DNA from: Bradyrhizobium sp. CCBAU 51627
Lineage (GTDB): Bacteria; Pseudomonadota; Alphaproteobacteria; Rhizobiales; Xanthobacteraceae
NCBI RefSeq assembly: GCF_028128765.1
Contig: NZ_LBJG01000024.1
Coordinates: 1,426,001-1,490,000 of the forward strand
Direction of reading: 5' to 3'
DNA: 64,000 bases
How positions within the stretch are numbered: the first letter of the stretch is position 1; the number at the start of each line of letters is the position of its first letter. The position numbers were made by a program, and so were the translations under genes. Under the pieces are notes generated by a model. The model did not search any database, was not told where the DNA came from, and worked only from the letters and a program-made list of their open reading frames with translations. Positions 25,151-33,029 of this stretch are shown piece after piece.

Positions 25151-26362
25151 TCAGTTGATCCGGTTCCGACGCACGACATTTTGTCGGCGCATTCCGTCAT
25201 CATCTGTACAAGATTCGCGACTAGTCTCTGCCTCGACGATTGGTTCGCCGGATGTACGCGGATCGGATCGCAAGCCTCGGCCTTCGCGCCGAGGCTTTTC
25301 GTTCTGAAGCACGCGCCGGCCGCCTGACGCCGGCGCGGATTGGAAATCACCGAACGATGCTCGCGGCAATTCTGGTCTATTCAGCATTGCGGCAGCCGCT
25401 GCGGCGGCCAGCCACAGCAGCGCACCGGCGGGCAGATCGATGACGTAGTGGCCACCAATCGGCAGAGTCGAGATCAAGACCGGGACGTTCAGGGCGACCA
25501 AGGTCCAGAACAACCATCGCGTTCCGGTGGCGGCGAAGACTGTCATGAGGGCGAGACAGCAGTGGAACGAGGGGAAGGTCACGACTCCGTGCAGATTCGC
25601 AAACGAGACGACCGGCAATGCCGCGTTCCGGAAATAATCAAGCTTTGAGAGGTGATAGAGTCCCGCACCCATGGGCAGACGCTCGTGGATCCCGGCAGCG
25701 TAGTCGTAATGGGCAAACGCTCCTATTGCGGGCCAGAACACCGAGAACGTCGTCGATGCCACGATGGTAAAGCTGCAGACGAAGACGAGCTCCCAGAGTT
25801 TGTCGAAGCGGCGGAGCAGACTAAGCAGAACCACGAGGCCGAACAGTTGAACGAAGGAACTCGCGTAAGCCAGCTTGAGAATCTCGGAGCAGACCGGATG
25901 ATCGGCGAACCACGCGATCATCGAAGGCGTGTCGAACCCCAGGTATTGATCGGCCCGCGTCAAAGTGTCATCGATGAACGTTGCGTTGTGCCTGAGGCCT
26001 ACAAGGCTGATGATACCGGCCATTCCAATAGAGACGAAGAGGACGGCAACCGCCCCGCAAAGATTGGATAGCACCGGGGCCGGACGCCACTTGTCATAAA
26101 CAAGATTGGTCGTAACGAGGAACAGCAATGTGATAGCTGCAATCTCGACGCTGCCGCCATCGATCGCGACGGTGAGCGTGGACATCAGAGATGCTGCGAA
26201 AGCGGTTGCAAGGTTGGCAATCAGCCAGCACCAACGCTGCTTCAGCGCGTGTGATGCGCGGCTCCCGGGCCGTTCGATCGCGGCTTTGCCCGTAGCGCCT
26301 CCCAGAGTTCCGATCGAGCCCGCGGACGTCGTCCATCGCGCATCCCACAATTCTCCGGGCAT
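25151..26362 (-). CDS. PAP2-superfamily membrane phosphatase/phosphotransferase
   Basis: 403 residues. About 45 N-terminal residues precede six or more membrane helices between 45 and 325. Two PAP2 signatures are present: FPSFHCCLAL (the PSxH motif) and LPIGGHYVIDLPAG (the HxxxD motif). This build resembles the PAP2_3 group that includes inositol-phosphotransferase-like enzymes. The final ~75 residues are charged and low-complexity, with no helix. It would dephosphorylate or transphosphorylate a lipid at the periplasmic face; the substrate is unknown. The start may lie further in, because the first 30 residues look unlike the rest. Confidence 0.8.
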   Translation of the reverse strand: MPGELWDARWTTSAGSIGTLGGATGKAAIERPGSRASHALKQRWCWLIANLATAFAASLMSTLTVAIDGGSVEIAAITLLFLVTTNLVYDKWRPAPVLSNLCGAVAVLFVSIGMAGIISLVGLRHNATFIDDTLTRADQYLGFDTPSMIAWFADHPVCSEILKLAYASSFVQLFGLVVLLSLLRRFDKLWELVFVCSFTIVASTTFSVFWPAIGAFAHYDYAAGIHERLPMGAGLYHLSKLDYFRNAALPVVSFANLHGVVTFPSFHCCLALMTVFAATGTRWLFWTLVALNVPVLISTLPIGGHYVIDLPAGALLWLAAAAAAAMLNRPELPRASFGDFQSAPASGGRRVLQNEKPRREGRGLRSDPRTSGEPIVEAETSRESCTDDDGMRRQNVVRRNRIN

Positions 26363-26655
26363 TCCAGCATTCCTGCATTCCCACGCCCAACACAGGCGTC
26401 ATTCCATGTTTCAACCTTAGCGAGCACACGTCCCGATTGCGATATAGATCAGGCTCAATCAAGTCGTTTGGTGAACAAATTATTTCTGGATGTTTCGACG
26501 ATGCGTCGCCAAGGCGGCCGGCTGCGACGACGTCGCTGAACCGGCCCATGCGCTGTCCGAAGCTAGTTCGGATCCCGAGCCACGAGAGGAGTTGAGGCTT
26601 TATCCGAAATCAGGGCGTCGCCGCGTTCGAATATTTGTCGGTCATCCGGCGGGCG
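26363..26655. other. Intergenic region upstream of the PAP2 gene
   Basis: About 290 bases without a supported gene. The stretch near 26440-26500 (GATATAGATCAGG, AACAAATTATTTCTGG) is AT-rich and may hold the PAP2 promoter. Nothing else was recognised. Confidence 0.35.
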
Positions 26656-26895
26656 TTAGCCGCGCTTTCGTCGCGCATCGCGATGCCGCAACGCATCGAC
26701 GACCACCTTGAAAGCCGCCGAGCTCTGCCGCGAGTTTGGATAGTAGATGTAGTAGCCGGCGAAGGTCGGTGACCAGTCGCCGAGCACGATGACGAACTCG
26801 CCGGACCGGATTTGCTGCGTGCTGCAATGTTAAGGCAACAAGGCGATGGACCAACGCAGCGCGATCGAGAGGCTGCTGACGGTGTGAGAGCAGAG
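26656..26895 (-). pseudogene. Remnant of a LysR-family regulator (effector-domain C-terminus)
   Basis: Reading the minus strand in the frame that ends at a stop at 26656-26658 gives SIALRWSIALLP, an in-frame TAA at 26830-26832, then QIRSGEFVIVLGDWSPTF and GYYIYYPNSRQSSAAFK. This is the usual end of a LysR substrate-binding domain (IALLP, SGxLVxVLxDW, YYPxxRxxxPAF). The N-terminal helix-turn-helix half is missing and the stop interrupts the frame, so the gene is dead. Confidence 0.7.
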
Positions 26896-26972
26896 CGGGG
26901 CTTCGCTTCGCGTCGTCAAGCCGTTGGTGTCGCGGCTCAAGCCGCCGTGCTTTGCGGACGGCGGCCGTGCTG

Positions 26973-28703
26973 TCATCCCGCCTTGGCGATGCGGCTGTCG
27001 GCCCGCAGGTTCTGGAAGAACTTTTCTACCTCGCGTGACAACGTCTCGGCGGTCGCAGTGAGGCTGCTCGCGGCGGTGAGCACGGAGGCTGCGGCCGTGT
27101 CGGTCTCGCCGATGGCATCGCGCAGCGAGGTGATGTTCGCCACCAGCGTCTCGTTGCCCTGGGCTGCCGATTGCGCATTGGAGGAGATCTCGCGTGTGGC
27201 GGCGTCCTGCTGGCCGACGGCGCCGGCAATGGCCGTGGTGACCTCGTTGATCTCGCGCACCGCGCCGCCGATCTCGCGTACGGCATCGACCGCGTTGCGA
27301 GTCGAGGACTGGATCATCGCGACGTTCTCGCTAATGTCGGCGGTCGCCTTGGCGGTCTGTCCCGCCAGCGCCTTCACCTCATGCGCAACGACGGCGAAGC
27401 CGCGGCCGGCATCGCCTGCGCGGGCCGCCTCGATGGTGGCGTTGAGCGCAAGCAGATTGGTCTGCTCGGCGATTGTCTGAATGAGGGTCAGCACGCCGTC
27501 GATGCGCTGCGTGGCGGCGGCAAGGCTCTCGATCTCGGCGATGGATTTCTCGGTGCGCTGGCCGGTCTGCTCGACCGCGCCCGCGCTCTGCCGCACCTGG
27601 CGTCCGATCTCTTCCACCGACGCCGACAGCTCCTCGGCCGCACCCGCCACCGCGGTGACGTTGTGCGAGGCCTGCTTGGTGGCGTTGGCTGCCATGCCGG
27701 CGCGGTTGCTGGCATCCGCCGTGACGCGCGTGATGGTCTGCGCGGTCTCGCGCATGACGCCGGCGTTGTCGCTGAGGCCGCGCATGATCGCGCCGATCGC
27801 TTCGCGAAACGTCTCGACCGATTGCTCGATGTGGCGCGCGCGTTCTTCGCGTGCGGCCGAATCCTGCGAGACCTGCGCGGCGAGGTTACGGTTGCGCCCC
27901 ATCGCGTCCTGGAAGATCTGGATGGCGCGGGCCAGCGCTCCGATTTCGTCGGCGCGCTCGATGTGCGGCACCGTGACGTTCTCGGCGCCGTCGGCGACCT
28001 GCTTGATGGTCGCCGTGATGGCGGCGAGCGGCCGGGCGATCGAACGGGCGATGATGACGATGCCGATCACGACCAGGGCCAGCGCCACGCCGCCGAGGCA
28101 GGTCAGGACGAAGGACAGCGTGCGGTTGGTCTCGGTCTCGCGCGCGATCTGCTTGGCGCGCTCGGCATAGACCTTGGACAACGCCTCGAGATCCTTGTTC
28201 AGCGCCGAGCGCACGGCGCGGTTGGCGTCGTTGTCGCCCCATTCACGGCCCGCGGCAGCGTTGATCTCGACGCCGCGGCGCACCAGCTCCTTGCGGAATT
28301 CGACGAACTGCTCGATGCGCTTCTTGAAAGTCGCGAACTGCTCGGCGTCGTCGGCCTTGACGATGGTCTCCCAGCCTTTCACGACATCGAGAATCTGGGC
28401 GTTGAATTTCAGCAGTCCGTCGCCGAACTTCTTCACGACCTTCGGCTCGGTCGACATATAGACGCCGCGCGATTCCATCACGACCGCGTAGACCAGCGAG
28501 TTGACGCGCTCGACATTCAGCGCGGCCGCATTCGCCGTCTCGATCGCGCTGGTCAACTCGGCGCTGCGGCGGCTGTTGTAGTCCGACAGCATCGCAATCG
28601 CCGCGGTGAGCAGGGCGAACAGCGCGAAGATCGCGTAGAGCTTGGTGGCGAGCGTGAAACGGCCTGCCAGTCCGGCAGCATTCCCAGGTCGATCGATTTG
28701 CAT
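26973..28703 (-). CDS. Methyl-accepting chemotaxis protein
   Basis: 576 residues. A first membrane helix at about 23-42 is followed by a ~155-residue four-helix periplasmic sensor, a second helix at about 195-218, a HAMP domain (ARSIARPLAAITATIKQVADG), and a coiled-coil signalling domain with the tip TIAEQTNLLALNATIEAARA. It should signal to CheA/CheW. The ligand is unknown. The gene is transcribed away from eutB; 180-220 bases separate the two. The downstream side holds a LysR remnant. Confidence 0.92.
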   Translation of the reverse strand: MQIDRPGNAAGLAGRFTLATKLYAIFALFALLTAAIAMLSDYNSRRSAELTSAIETANAAALNVERVNSLVYAVVMESRGVYMSTEPKVVKKFGDGLLKFNAQILDVVKGWETIVKADDAEQFATFKKRIEQFVEFRKELVRRGVEINAAAGREWGDNDANRAVRSALNKDLEALSKVYAERAKQIARETETNRTLSFVLTCLGGVALALVVIGIVIIARSIARPLAAITATIKQVADGAENVTVPHIERADEIGALARAIQIFQDAMGRNRNLAAQVSQDSAAREERARHIEQSVETFREAIGAIMRGLSDNAGVMRETAQTITRVTADASNRAGMAANATKQASHNVTAVAGAAEELSASVEEIGRQVRQSAGAVEQTGQRTEKSIAEIESLAAATQRIDGVLTLIQTIAEQTNLLALNATIEAARAGDAGRGFAVVAHEVKALAGQTAKATADISENVAMIQSSTRNAVDAVREIGGAVREINEVTTAIAGAVGQQDAATREISSNAQSAAQGNETLVANITSLRDAIGETDTAAASVLTAASSLTATAETLSREVEKFFQNLRADSRIAKAG

Positions 28704-28922
28704 GGTGTTCGGGCCCGATTGGCCAGGAGCGGCCGGTGCGCGCGGTCGTATAAAATTGACGCAAAACTATGCAGAATGAAGATGGACGCAGCGTTAACGC
28801 GACCGTTGGCCCCCTTCGTCCTTGGGCAAACGAAAGCTAAGCTATTTCAGCGTCTTGATCCGACGGTATAGTCTCAGCATCGCTTGGACTCGGTCACTGG
28901 CCGACAGAACCCGGAGGGGACT

Positions 28923-30305
28923 TTGGTCTACCGCCACACCATCGACGCCACGAGCTACACGTTCGTCGACCTGCGCGACCTCCTCGCCAAGGCGACGCCG
29001 CCGCGCTCCGGCGACCGGCTGGCCGGCATTGCCGCAGGCAGCGCCGAGCAGATGATCGCCGCGCGGATGGCCCTTGCCGATGTCCCCCTCGGTCAATTCC
29101 TGAACGAGGCCGTCGTCCCCTACGAGAGCGATGAGGTCACCCGGCTCGTCATCGACAGCCACGACGCCAAGGCCTTTGCGCAGGTCTCCTCGCTGACGGT
29201 GGGGGCTTTCCGCGACTGGCTGCTGTCGGACGCCGCCAAGCCTGAGGTCTTGCGCCGACTCGCGCCCGGGATCACGCCGGAGATGGCGGCCGCGGTGTCG
29301 AAGCTGATGCGCAATCAGGACCTGATCCTGGCGGCACGGAAATGCGAGGTCGTCACCGCCTTCCGCAACACCATCGGTCTGAAGGGCCGGATGAGCACGC
29401 GGCTCCAGCCCAACCATCCCTTCGACGATGCCAGGGGCATCACCGCCTCAATCCTCGATGGCCTGCTGCTCGGAGCGGGCGACGCCTGCATCGGCATCAA
29501 TCCGGCGAGCGACGACCCCGCGGTGATCGCTCAATTGCTGCGGCTGCTCGACGAGATCATCGCGCGGCTGAAGATCCCGACGCAGGGTTGCGTGCTGACC
29601 CATGTCACGACGACGCTGTCGCTGATCGGGCAGGGCGCGCCTGTTGACCTCGTGTTCCAGTCGGTCGCCGGCACCGAAGCCGCCAACCGCAGCTTCGGCA
29701 TCGACCTTGCGTTGCTGAGGGAGGCGCAGGCGGCGGGACTGTCGCAGAAGCGCGGCAGGGTCGGCGAGAACGTGATGTATTTCGAGACCGGGCAAGGCTC
29801 GGCGCTGTCAGCCAATGCCCATCACGGCGTCGACCAGCAGACTTGCGAGGCGCGTGCTTATGCGGTTGCTCGCGCCTTTGCGCCATTGCTGGTCAACAGC
29901 GTGGTCGGCTTCATCGGTCCCGAATATCTCTACGACGGCAAGGAGATCATCCGGGCGGGGCTGGAGGATCATTTCTGCGGCAAGCTGCTCGGCCTGCCGC
30001 TCGGCATCGACATCTGCTACACCAATCATGCCGAGGCGGACCAGGACGACATGGACAATCTCCTGACGCTGCTCGCCGCCGCCGGCGTCACCTTCATCAT
30101 GGGGGTGCCGGGGGCCGACGACGTCATGCTGAACTACCAGTCGACGTCGTTTCACGACGCGCTGTATGTCCGCGACGTCTTCGCCCTGCGCCGCGCGCCG
30201 GAATTCGACGATTGGCTGGCGCGGTCAGGCATTGTGGACGCCGATTTCCGTCTGGCCGGTGATGCAGGCCTGCTGCCCGATTTTGCTGCGCGGCTGATCG
30301 CGTGA
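28923..30305 (+). CDS. eutB: Ethanolamine ammonia-lyase large subunit
   Basis: About 460 residues. The TTG at 28923 is chosen because GGAGGGGA lies at 28913-28920 and the protein then begins near YRHTIDATSYTFVDLRDLL, where EutB proteins start; a TTG at 28884 is the alternative. With EutC and adenosylcobalamin, EutB converts ethanolamine to acetaldehyde and ammonia. Family blocks PPRSGDRLAGIAAGS, RLQPNHPFDDARGI, PASDDP and TNHAEADQDD are clear. Unusually, eutC is not the next gene: hpnP lies between them. No carboxysome-like eut shell genes are present in the window. Confidence 0.93.
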   Translation: MVYRHTIDATSYTFVDLRDLLAKATPPRSGDRLAGIAAGSAEQMIAARMALADVPLGQFLNEAVVPYESDEVTRLVIDSHDAKAFAQVSSLTVGAFRDWLLSDAAKPEVLRRLAPGITPEMAAAVSKLMRNQDLILAARKCEVVTAFRNTIGLKGRMSTRLQPNHPFDDARGITASILDGLLLGAGDACIGINPASDDPAVIAQLLRLLDEIIARLKIPTQGCVLTHVTTTLSLIGQGAPVDLVFQSVAGTEAANRSFGIDLALLREAQAAGLSQKRGRVGENVMYFETGQGSALSANAHHGVDQQTCEARAYAVARAFAPLLVNSVVGFIGPEYLYDGKEIIRAGLEDHFCGKLLGLPLGIDICYTNHAEADQDDMDNLLTLLAAAGVTFIMGVPGADDVMLNYQSTSFHDALYVRDVFALRRAPEFDDWLARSGIVDADFRLAGDAGLLPDFAARLIA

Positions 30306-30455
30306 ACACTGCGGGAGCCGCCGGACCGAAGGAAACCATTGGTCCCTCCCGGAATTATGCTCACGCCACAATATTGAGAAATTCCGGCGACAGCATTACG
30401 CTATGCGTCTGGCTGGCAATTTCCGCAACCAGGTCGAGTGTGCGGGGGAGCTTGA

Positions 30456-32042
30456 ATGCGAGCTGAAAGCAACGGTACGTCCCGGCGGATTCTCTGCGTT
30501 TTTCCGCGTTACACGTCCTCGTTTGGCACCTTCGAGCATGCCTATCCGCTGACCGACGGTGTCCGCGCCTTCATGCCGCCGCAGGGGCTGCTGCTGCTTG
30601 CGGCCTATCTGCCCAGGGAGTGGCAGGTCAAATTCGTCGACGAGAATCTCCGCCGCACCACCAAAGAAGAGTTCGAATGGGCAGAGGCCGTATTCGTCAG
30701 CGGCATGCACATCCAGCGCCAGCAGATGAACGATATCTGCCGCCGCGCCCATGAGTTCGATCTCCCGGTCGCGCTCGGCGGCCCCTCGGTCAGCGCCTGT
30801 CCGGACTATTATCCCTCATTCGACTATCTCCATGTCGGCGAACTCGGCGACGCCACCGATCAGCTGCTCGAAATCCTGTCGCGCGATACCTCGCGCCCCG
30901 CGCAGCAGGTCGTGCTGACCACCAAGGATCGCGTGCCGATGACGGAGTTTCCGATCCCGGCCTACGAGCTCGCCGACGTGAAGCGCTATTTCCTCGGCAG
31001 CATCCAATATTCCAGCGGCTGTCCGTATGAGTGCGAGTTCTGCGACATCCCCGGCCTCTACGGCCGCAACCCGCGCATCAAGACGCCGCAGCAGATCATC
31101 GCCGAGCTCGACCGCCTGCGCGAATGCGGCATGACCGACACGGTCTATTTCGTCGATGACAATTTCATCGGCAACCGCAAGGCGGCGATGGACCTGTTGC
31201 CGCATCTGATCGAATGGCAAAAGAAGACCGGCTATGTGATGCGGCTCGCCTGCGAGGCGACGCTCAACATCGCCAAGCGTCCAGAGATCCTCAAGAAGAT
31301 GCGCGAGGCCTGTTTCGTCACCATCTTCTGCGGCATCGAGACGCCGGACCCGGATGCGCTCAAAGCCATGCACAAGGACCACAACATGATGGTCCCGATC
31401 CTGGAAGGGGTGCGCACCATCAACTCCTACGGCATGGAGGTGGTGTCGGGCATCATCATGGGCCTCGACACCGACAAGCCGAACACCTCCGACGCGCTGC
31501 TCGCCTTCGTCGAAGAGTCCAAGATTCCGCTGCTCACCATCAACCTGCTTCAGGCGCTGCCGAAGACGCCGCTATGGGACCGCTTGGCGAAGGAAGGACG
31601 CCTGATCGACGATGAGGGGCGCGATTCCAACGTGGATTTCCTGCTGCCCTATGACGAGGTCGTCGCGTCCTGGAAGCACGCCATGAGCGTCGCATACGAG
31701 CCCGAGAAGGTGTACGCGCGCTTCCAGTATCAATGCGACGAGGTTTATCCCCACCGCCTCAAGGTGCCGGTGCCGGACGAGATGAAGACCTGGCCGAACA
31801 TCAAGCGCGGCCTCGTCATGCTGCGCAACATCTTCTGGAAGGTCGGTGTGCTCGGCGATTACAGGCGCGTGTTCTGGAAGTTCGCGCTCGGACGCATCAA
31901 GCGCGGTGACATGGAAGGCCTGATCGGCTGCACCATGATCGCACATCATCTGATCACCTTTGCGCGCGCGGCCACCAGTGGCAAGCAGAATGCCTCGAAC
32001 TATTCGATCCGGCTGCGCGAAGCCTCCGTTCCCGCCGAATGA
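30456..32042 (+). CDS. hpnP: Hopanoid C-2 methylase, B12-binding radical SAM enzyme
   Basis: 528 residues with a cobalamin-binding-type N-terminal domain (about 10-150), then a radical SAM core with the cluster motif C189-x3-C193-x2-C196 in SSGCPYECEFCDIPGLYGR. A DUF4070-like C-terminal region follows. HpnP methylates hopanoids at C-2 of the A ring, giving 2-methylhopanoids. The close resemblance to alphaproteobacterial HpnP (YTSSFGTFEHAYPL, MPPQGLLLLAAYLP) and the hopanoid cluster 5 kb away support the call; the C-3 methylase HpnR is the main alternative. The ATG follows GGGGGAG. The stop overlaps the start of eutC by 4 bases. Confidence 0.88.
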   Translation: MRAESNGTSRRILCVFPRYTSSFGTFEHAYPLTDGVRAFMPPQGLLLLAAYLPREWQVKFVDENLRRTTKEEFEWAEAVFVSGMHIQRQQMNDICRRAHEFDLPVALGGPSVSACPDYYPSFDYLHVGELGDATDQLLEILSRDTSRPAQQVVLTTKDRVPMTEFPIPAYELADVKRYFLGSIQYSSGCPYECEFCDIPGLYGRNPRIKTPQQIIAELDRLRECGMTDTVYFVDDNFIGNRKAAMDLLPHLIEWQKKTGYVMRLACEATLNIAKRPEILKKMREACFVTIFCGIETPDPDALKAMHKDHNMMVPILEGVRTINSYGMEVVSGIIMGLDTDKPNTSDALLAFVEESKIPLLTINLLQALPKTPLWDRLAKEGRLIDDEGRDSNVDFLLPYDEVVASWKHAMSVAYEPEKVYARFQYQCDEVYPHRLKVPVPDEMKTWPNIKRGLVMLRNIFWKVGVLGDYRRVFWKFALGRIKRGDMEGLIGCTMIAHHLITFARAATSGKQNASNYSIRLREASVPAE

Positions 32043-32824
32043 ACGACAAGCCCGTTCCGGCGCGCCCGACCGTCGATCTCAGATCGTTCACGCCTGCGCG
32101 CGTTGCGCTCGGGCGAAGCGGGGCGAGCCTGCCGACAAAACCGCTGCTCGATTTCACGCTGGCCCACGCCCGCGCCCGCGATGCCGTGCATGCCGCCTTT
32201 GACGCGCCGCGTCTGGCTCTCGCGGTGAGGGCGCTCGGCCCTGCCGCCATCGAGGTCGCGAGCCGGGCCGCCGATCGCAGCGATTATCTGCGCCGGCCGG
32301 ATCTTGGACGGAAGCTCGATGCCGGCTCCGCTGCGGCGCTGGCGGATGTCGCCACGATACCTTGCCAGCTTGCGATCGTCATCGGCGACGGATTGTCGGC
32401 CGCCGCGGTCCATGCCCATGCGATCGCGCTGCTGCAAAGCCTGCTGTTGCGGCTGGGCGAGGGCGAGGCCGTCGCGATCGGCCATGTCGTCGTCGCCTCG
32501 GGCGCGCGGGTTGCGCTGGGCGACGAGATCGGGGCCATTCTCGGCGCCCGGATGGTTGTGATGCTGATCGGCGAGCGGCCGGGCCTGTCGGCGCCCGACA
32601 GCCTCGGGGCCTATCTGACCTTCGCGCCCAAACCCGGCCTGACCGACGCCGATCGCAACTGCGTCTCGAATGTCCACAAGGCCGGGTTGAGCTATGACGA
32701 GGCGGCCCTCAAGATCGCCTGGCTGGTCCGCGAGGGGCTGGCGCGGCAGGTCACGGGCGTGGCGCTCAAGGACGAGAGCGCCGAGCGCACGCCGCGCCGA
32801 ATCGGCTCGGTTGTGCCGGAATGA
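32039..32824 (+). CDS. eutC: Ethanolamine ammonia-lyase small subunit
   Basis: 261 residues. EutC blocks are clear: LDFTLAHARARDAVH, SRAADRSDYLRRPDLGR, IVIGDGLSAAAVHAHA, LIGERPGLSAPDSLGAYLTF and DRNCVSNVH. It completes the adenosylcobalamin-dependent lyase with EutB. Its ATG overlaps the hpnP stop (ATGA), so its translation is probably coupled to hpnP and not to eutB. About 205 bases separate it from the RND transporter gene. Confidence 0.93.
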   Translation: MNDKPVPARPTVDLRSFTPARVALGRSGASLPTKPLLDFTLAHARARDAVHAAFDAPRLALAVRALGPAAIEVASRAADRSDYLRRPDLGRKLDAGSAAALADVATIPCQLAIVIGDGLSAAAVHAHAIALLQSLLLRLGEGEAVAIGHVVVASGARVALGDEIGAILGARMVVMLIGERPGLSAPDSLGAYLTFAPKPGLTDADRNCVSNVHKAGLSYDEAALKIAWLVREGLARQVTGVALKDESAERTPRRIGSVVPE

Positions 32825-33029
32825 CGGTCATTCCGGCAAAATCGCCCAATCTTGATCTGTTGGCAGCGCTGTGGTGCGCTTGCGAGAGAGGCGCTTGACC
32901 TGCTAAACCGCTGCCGGCGATTTTCCGCGCATTTTCAAAGGGCAAGCCTCCCATTGGTATGGCGTTTTCAAGCCGTTCGCGGGGCGCAATACGCTCACAG
33001 CTAGAGCCGATTGAGGAACTGGACAAGGC

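Noticed and set aside
27171..28871. A 566-codon plus-strand open frame
   Set aside because: It lies opposite the chemoreceptor gene, whose MCP signature is unmistakable.
28704..28922. A cobalamin riboswitch before eutB
   Set aside because: Expected because eutBC and hpnP use B12, but I found no convincing B12 box or matching helices; only a weak GTCACTGG string.
30456..32042. Naming the radical SAM protein hpnR (C-3 methylase)
   Set aside because: Length, N-terminal blocks and the alphaproteobacterial setting fit HpnP better; HpnR is mainly known from other groups.
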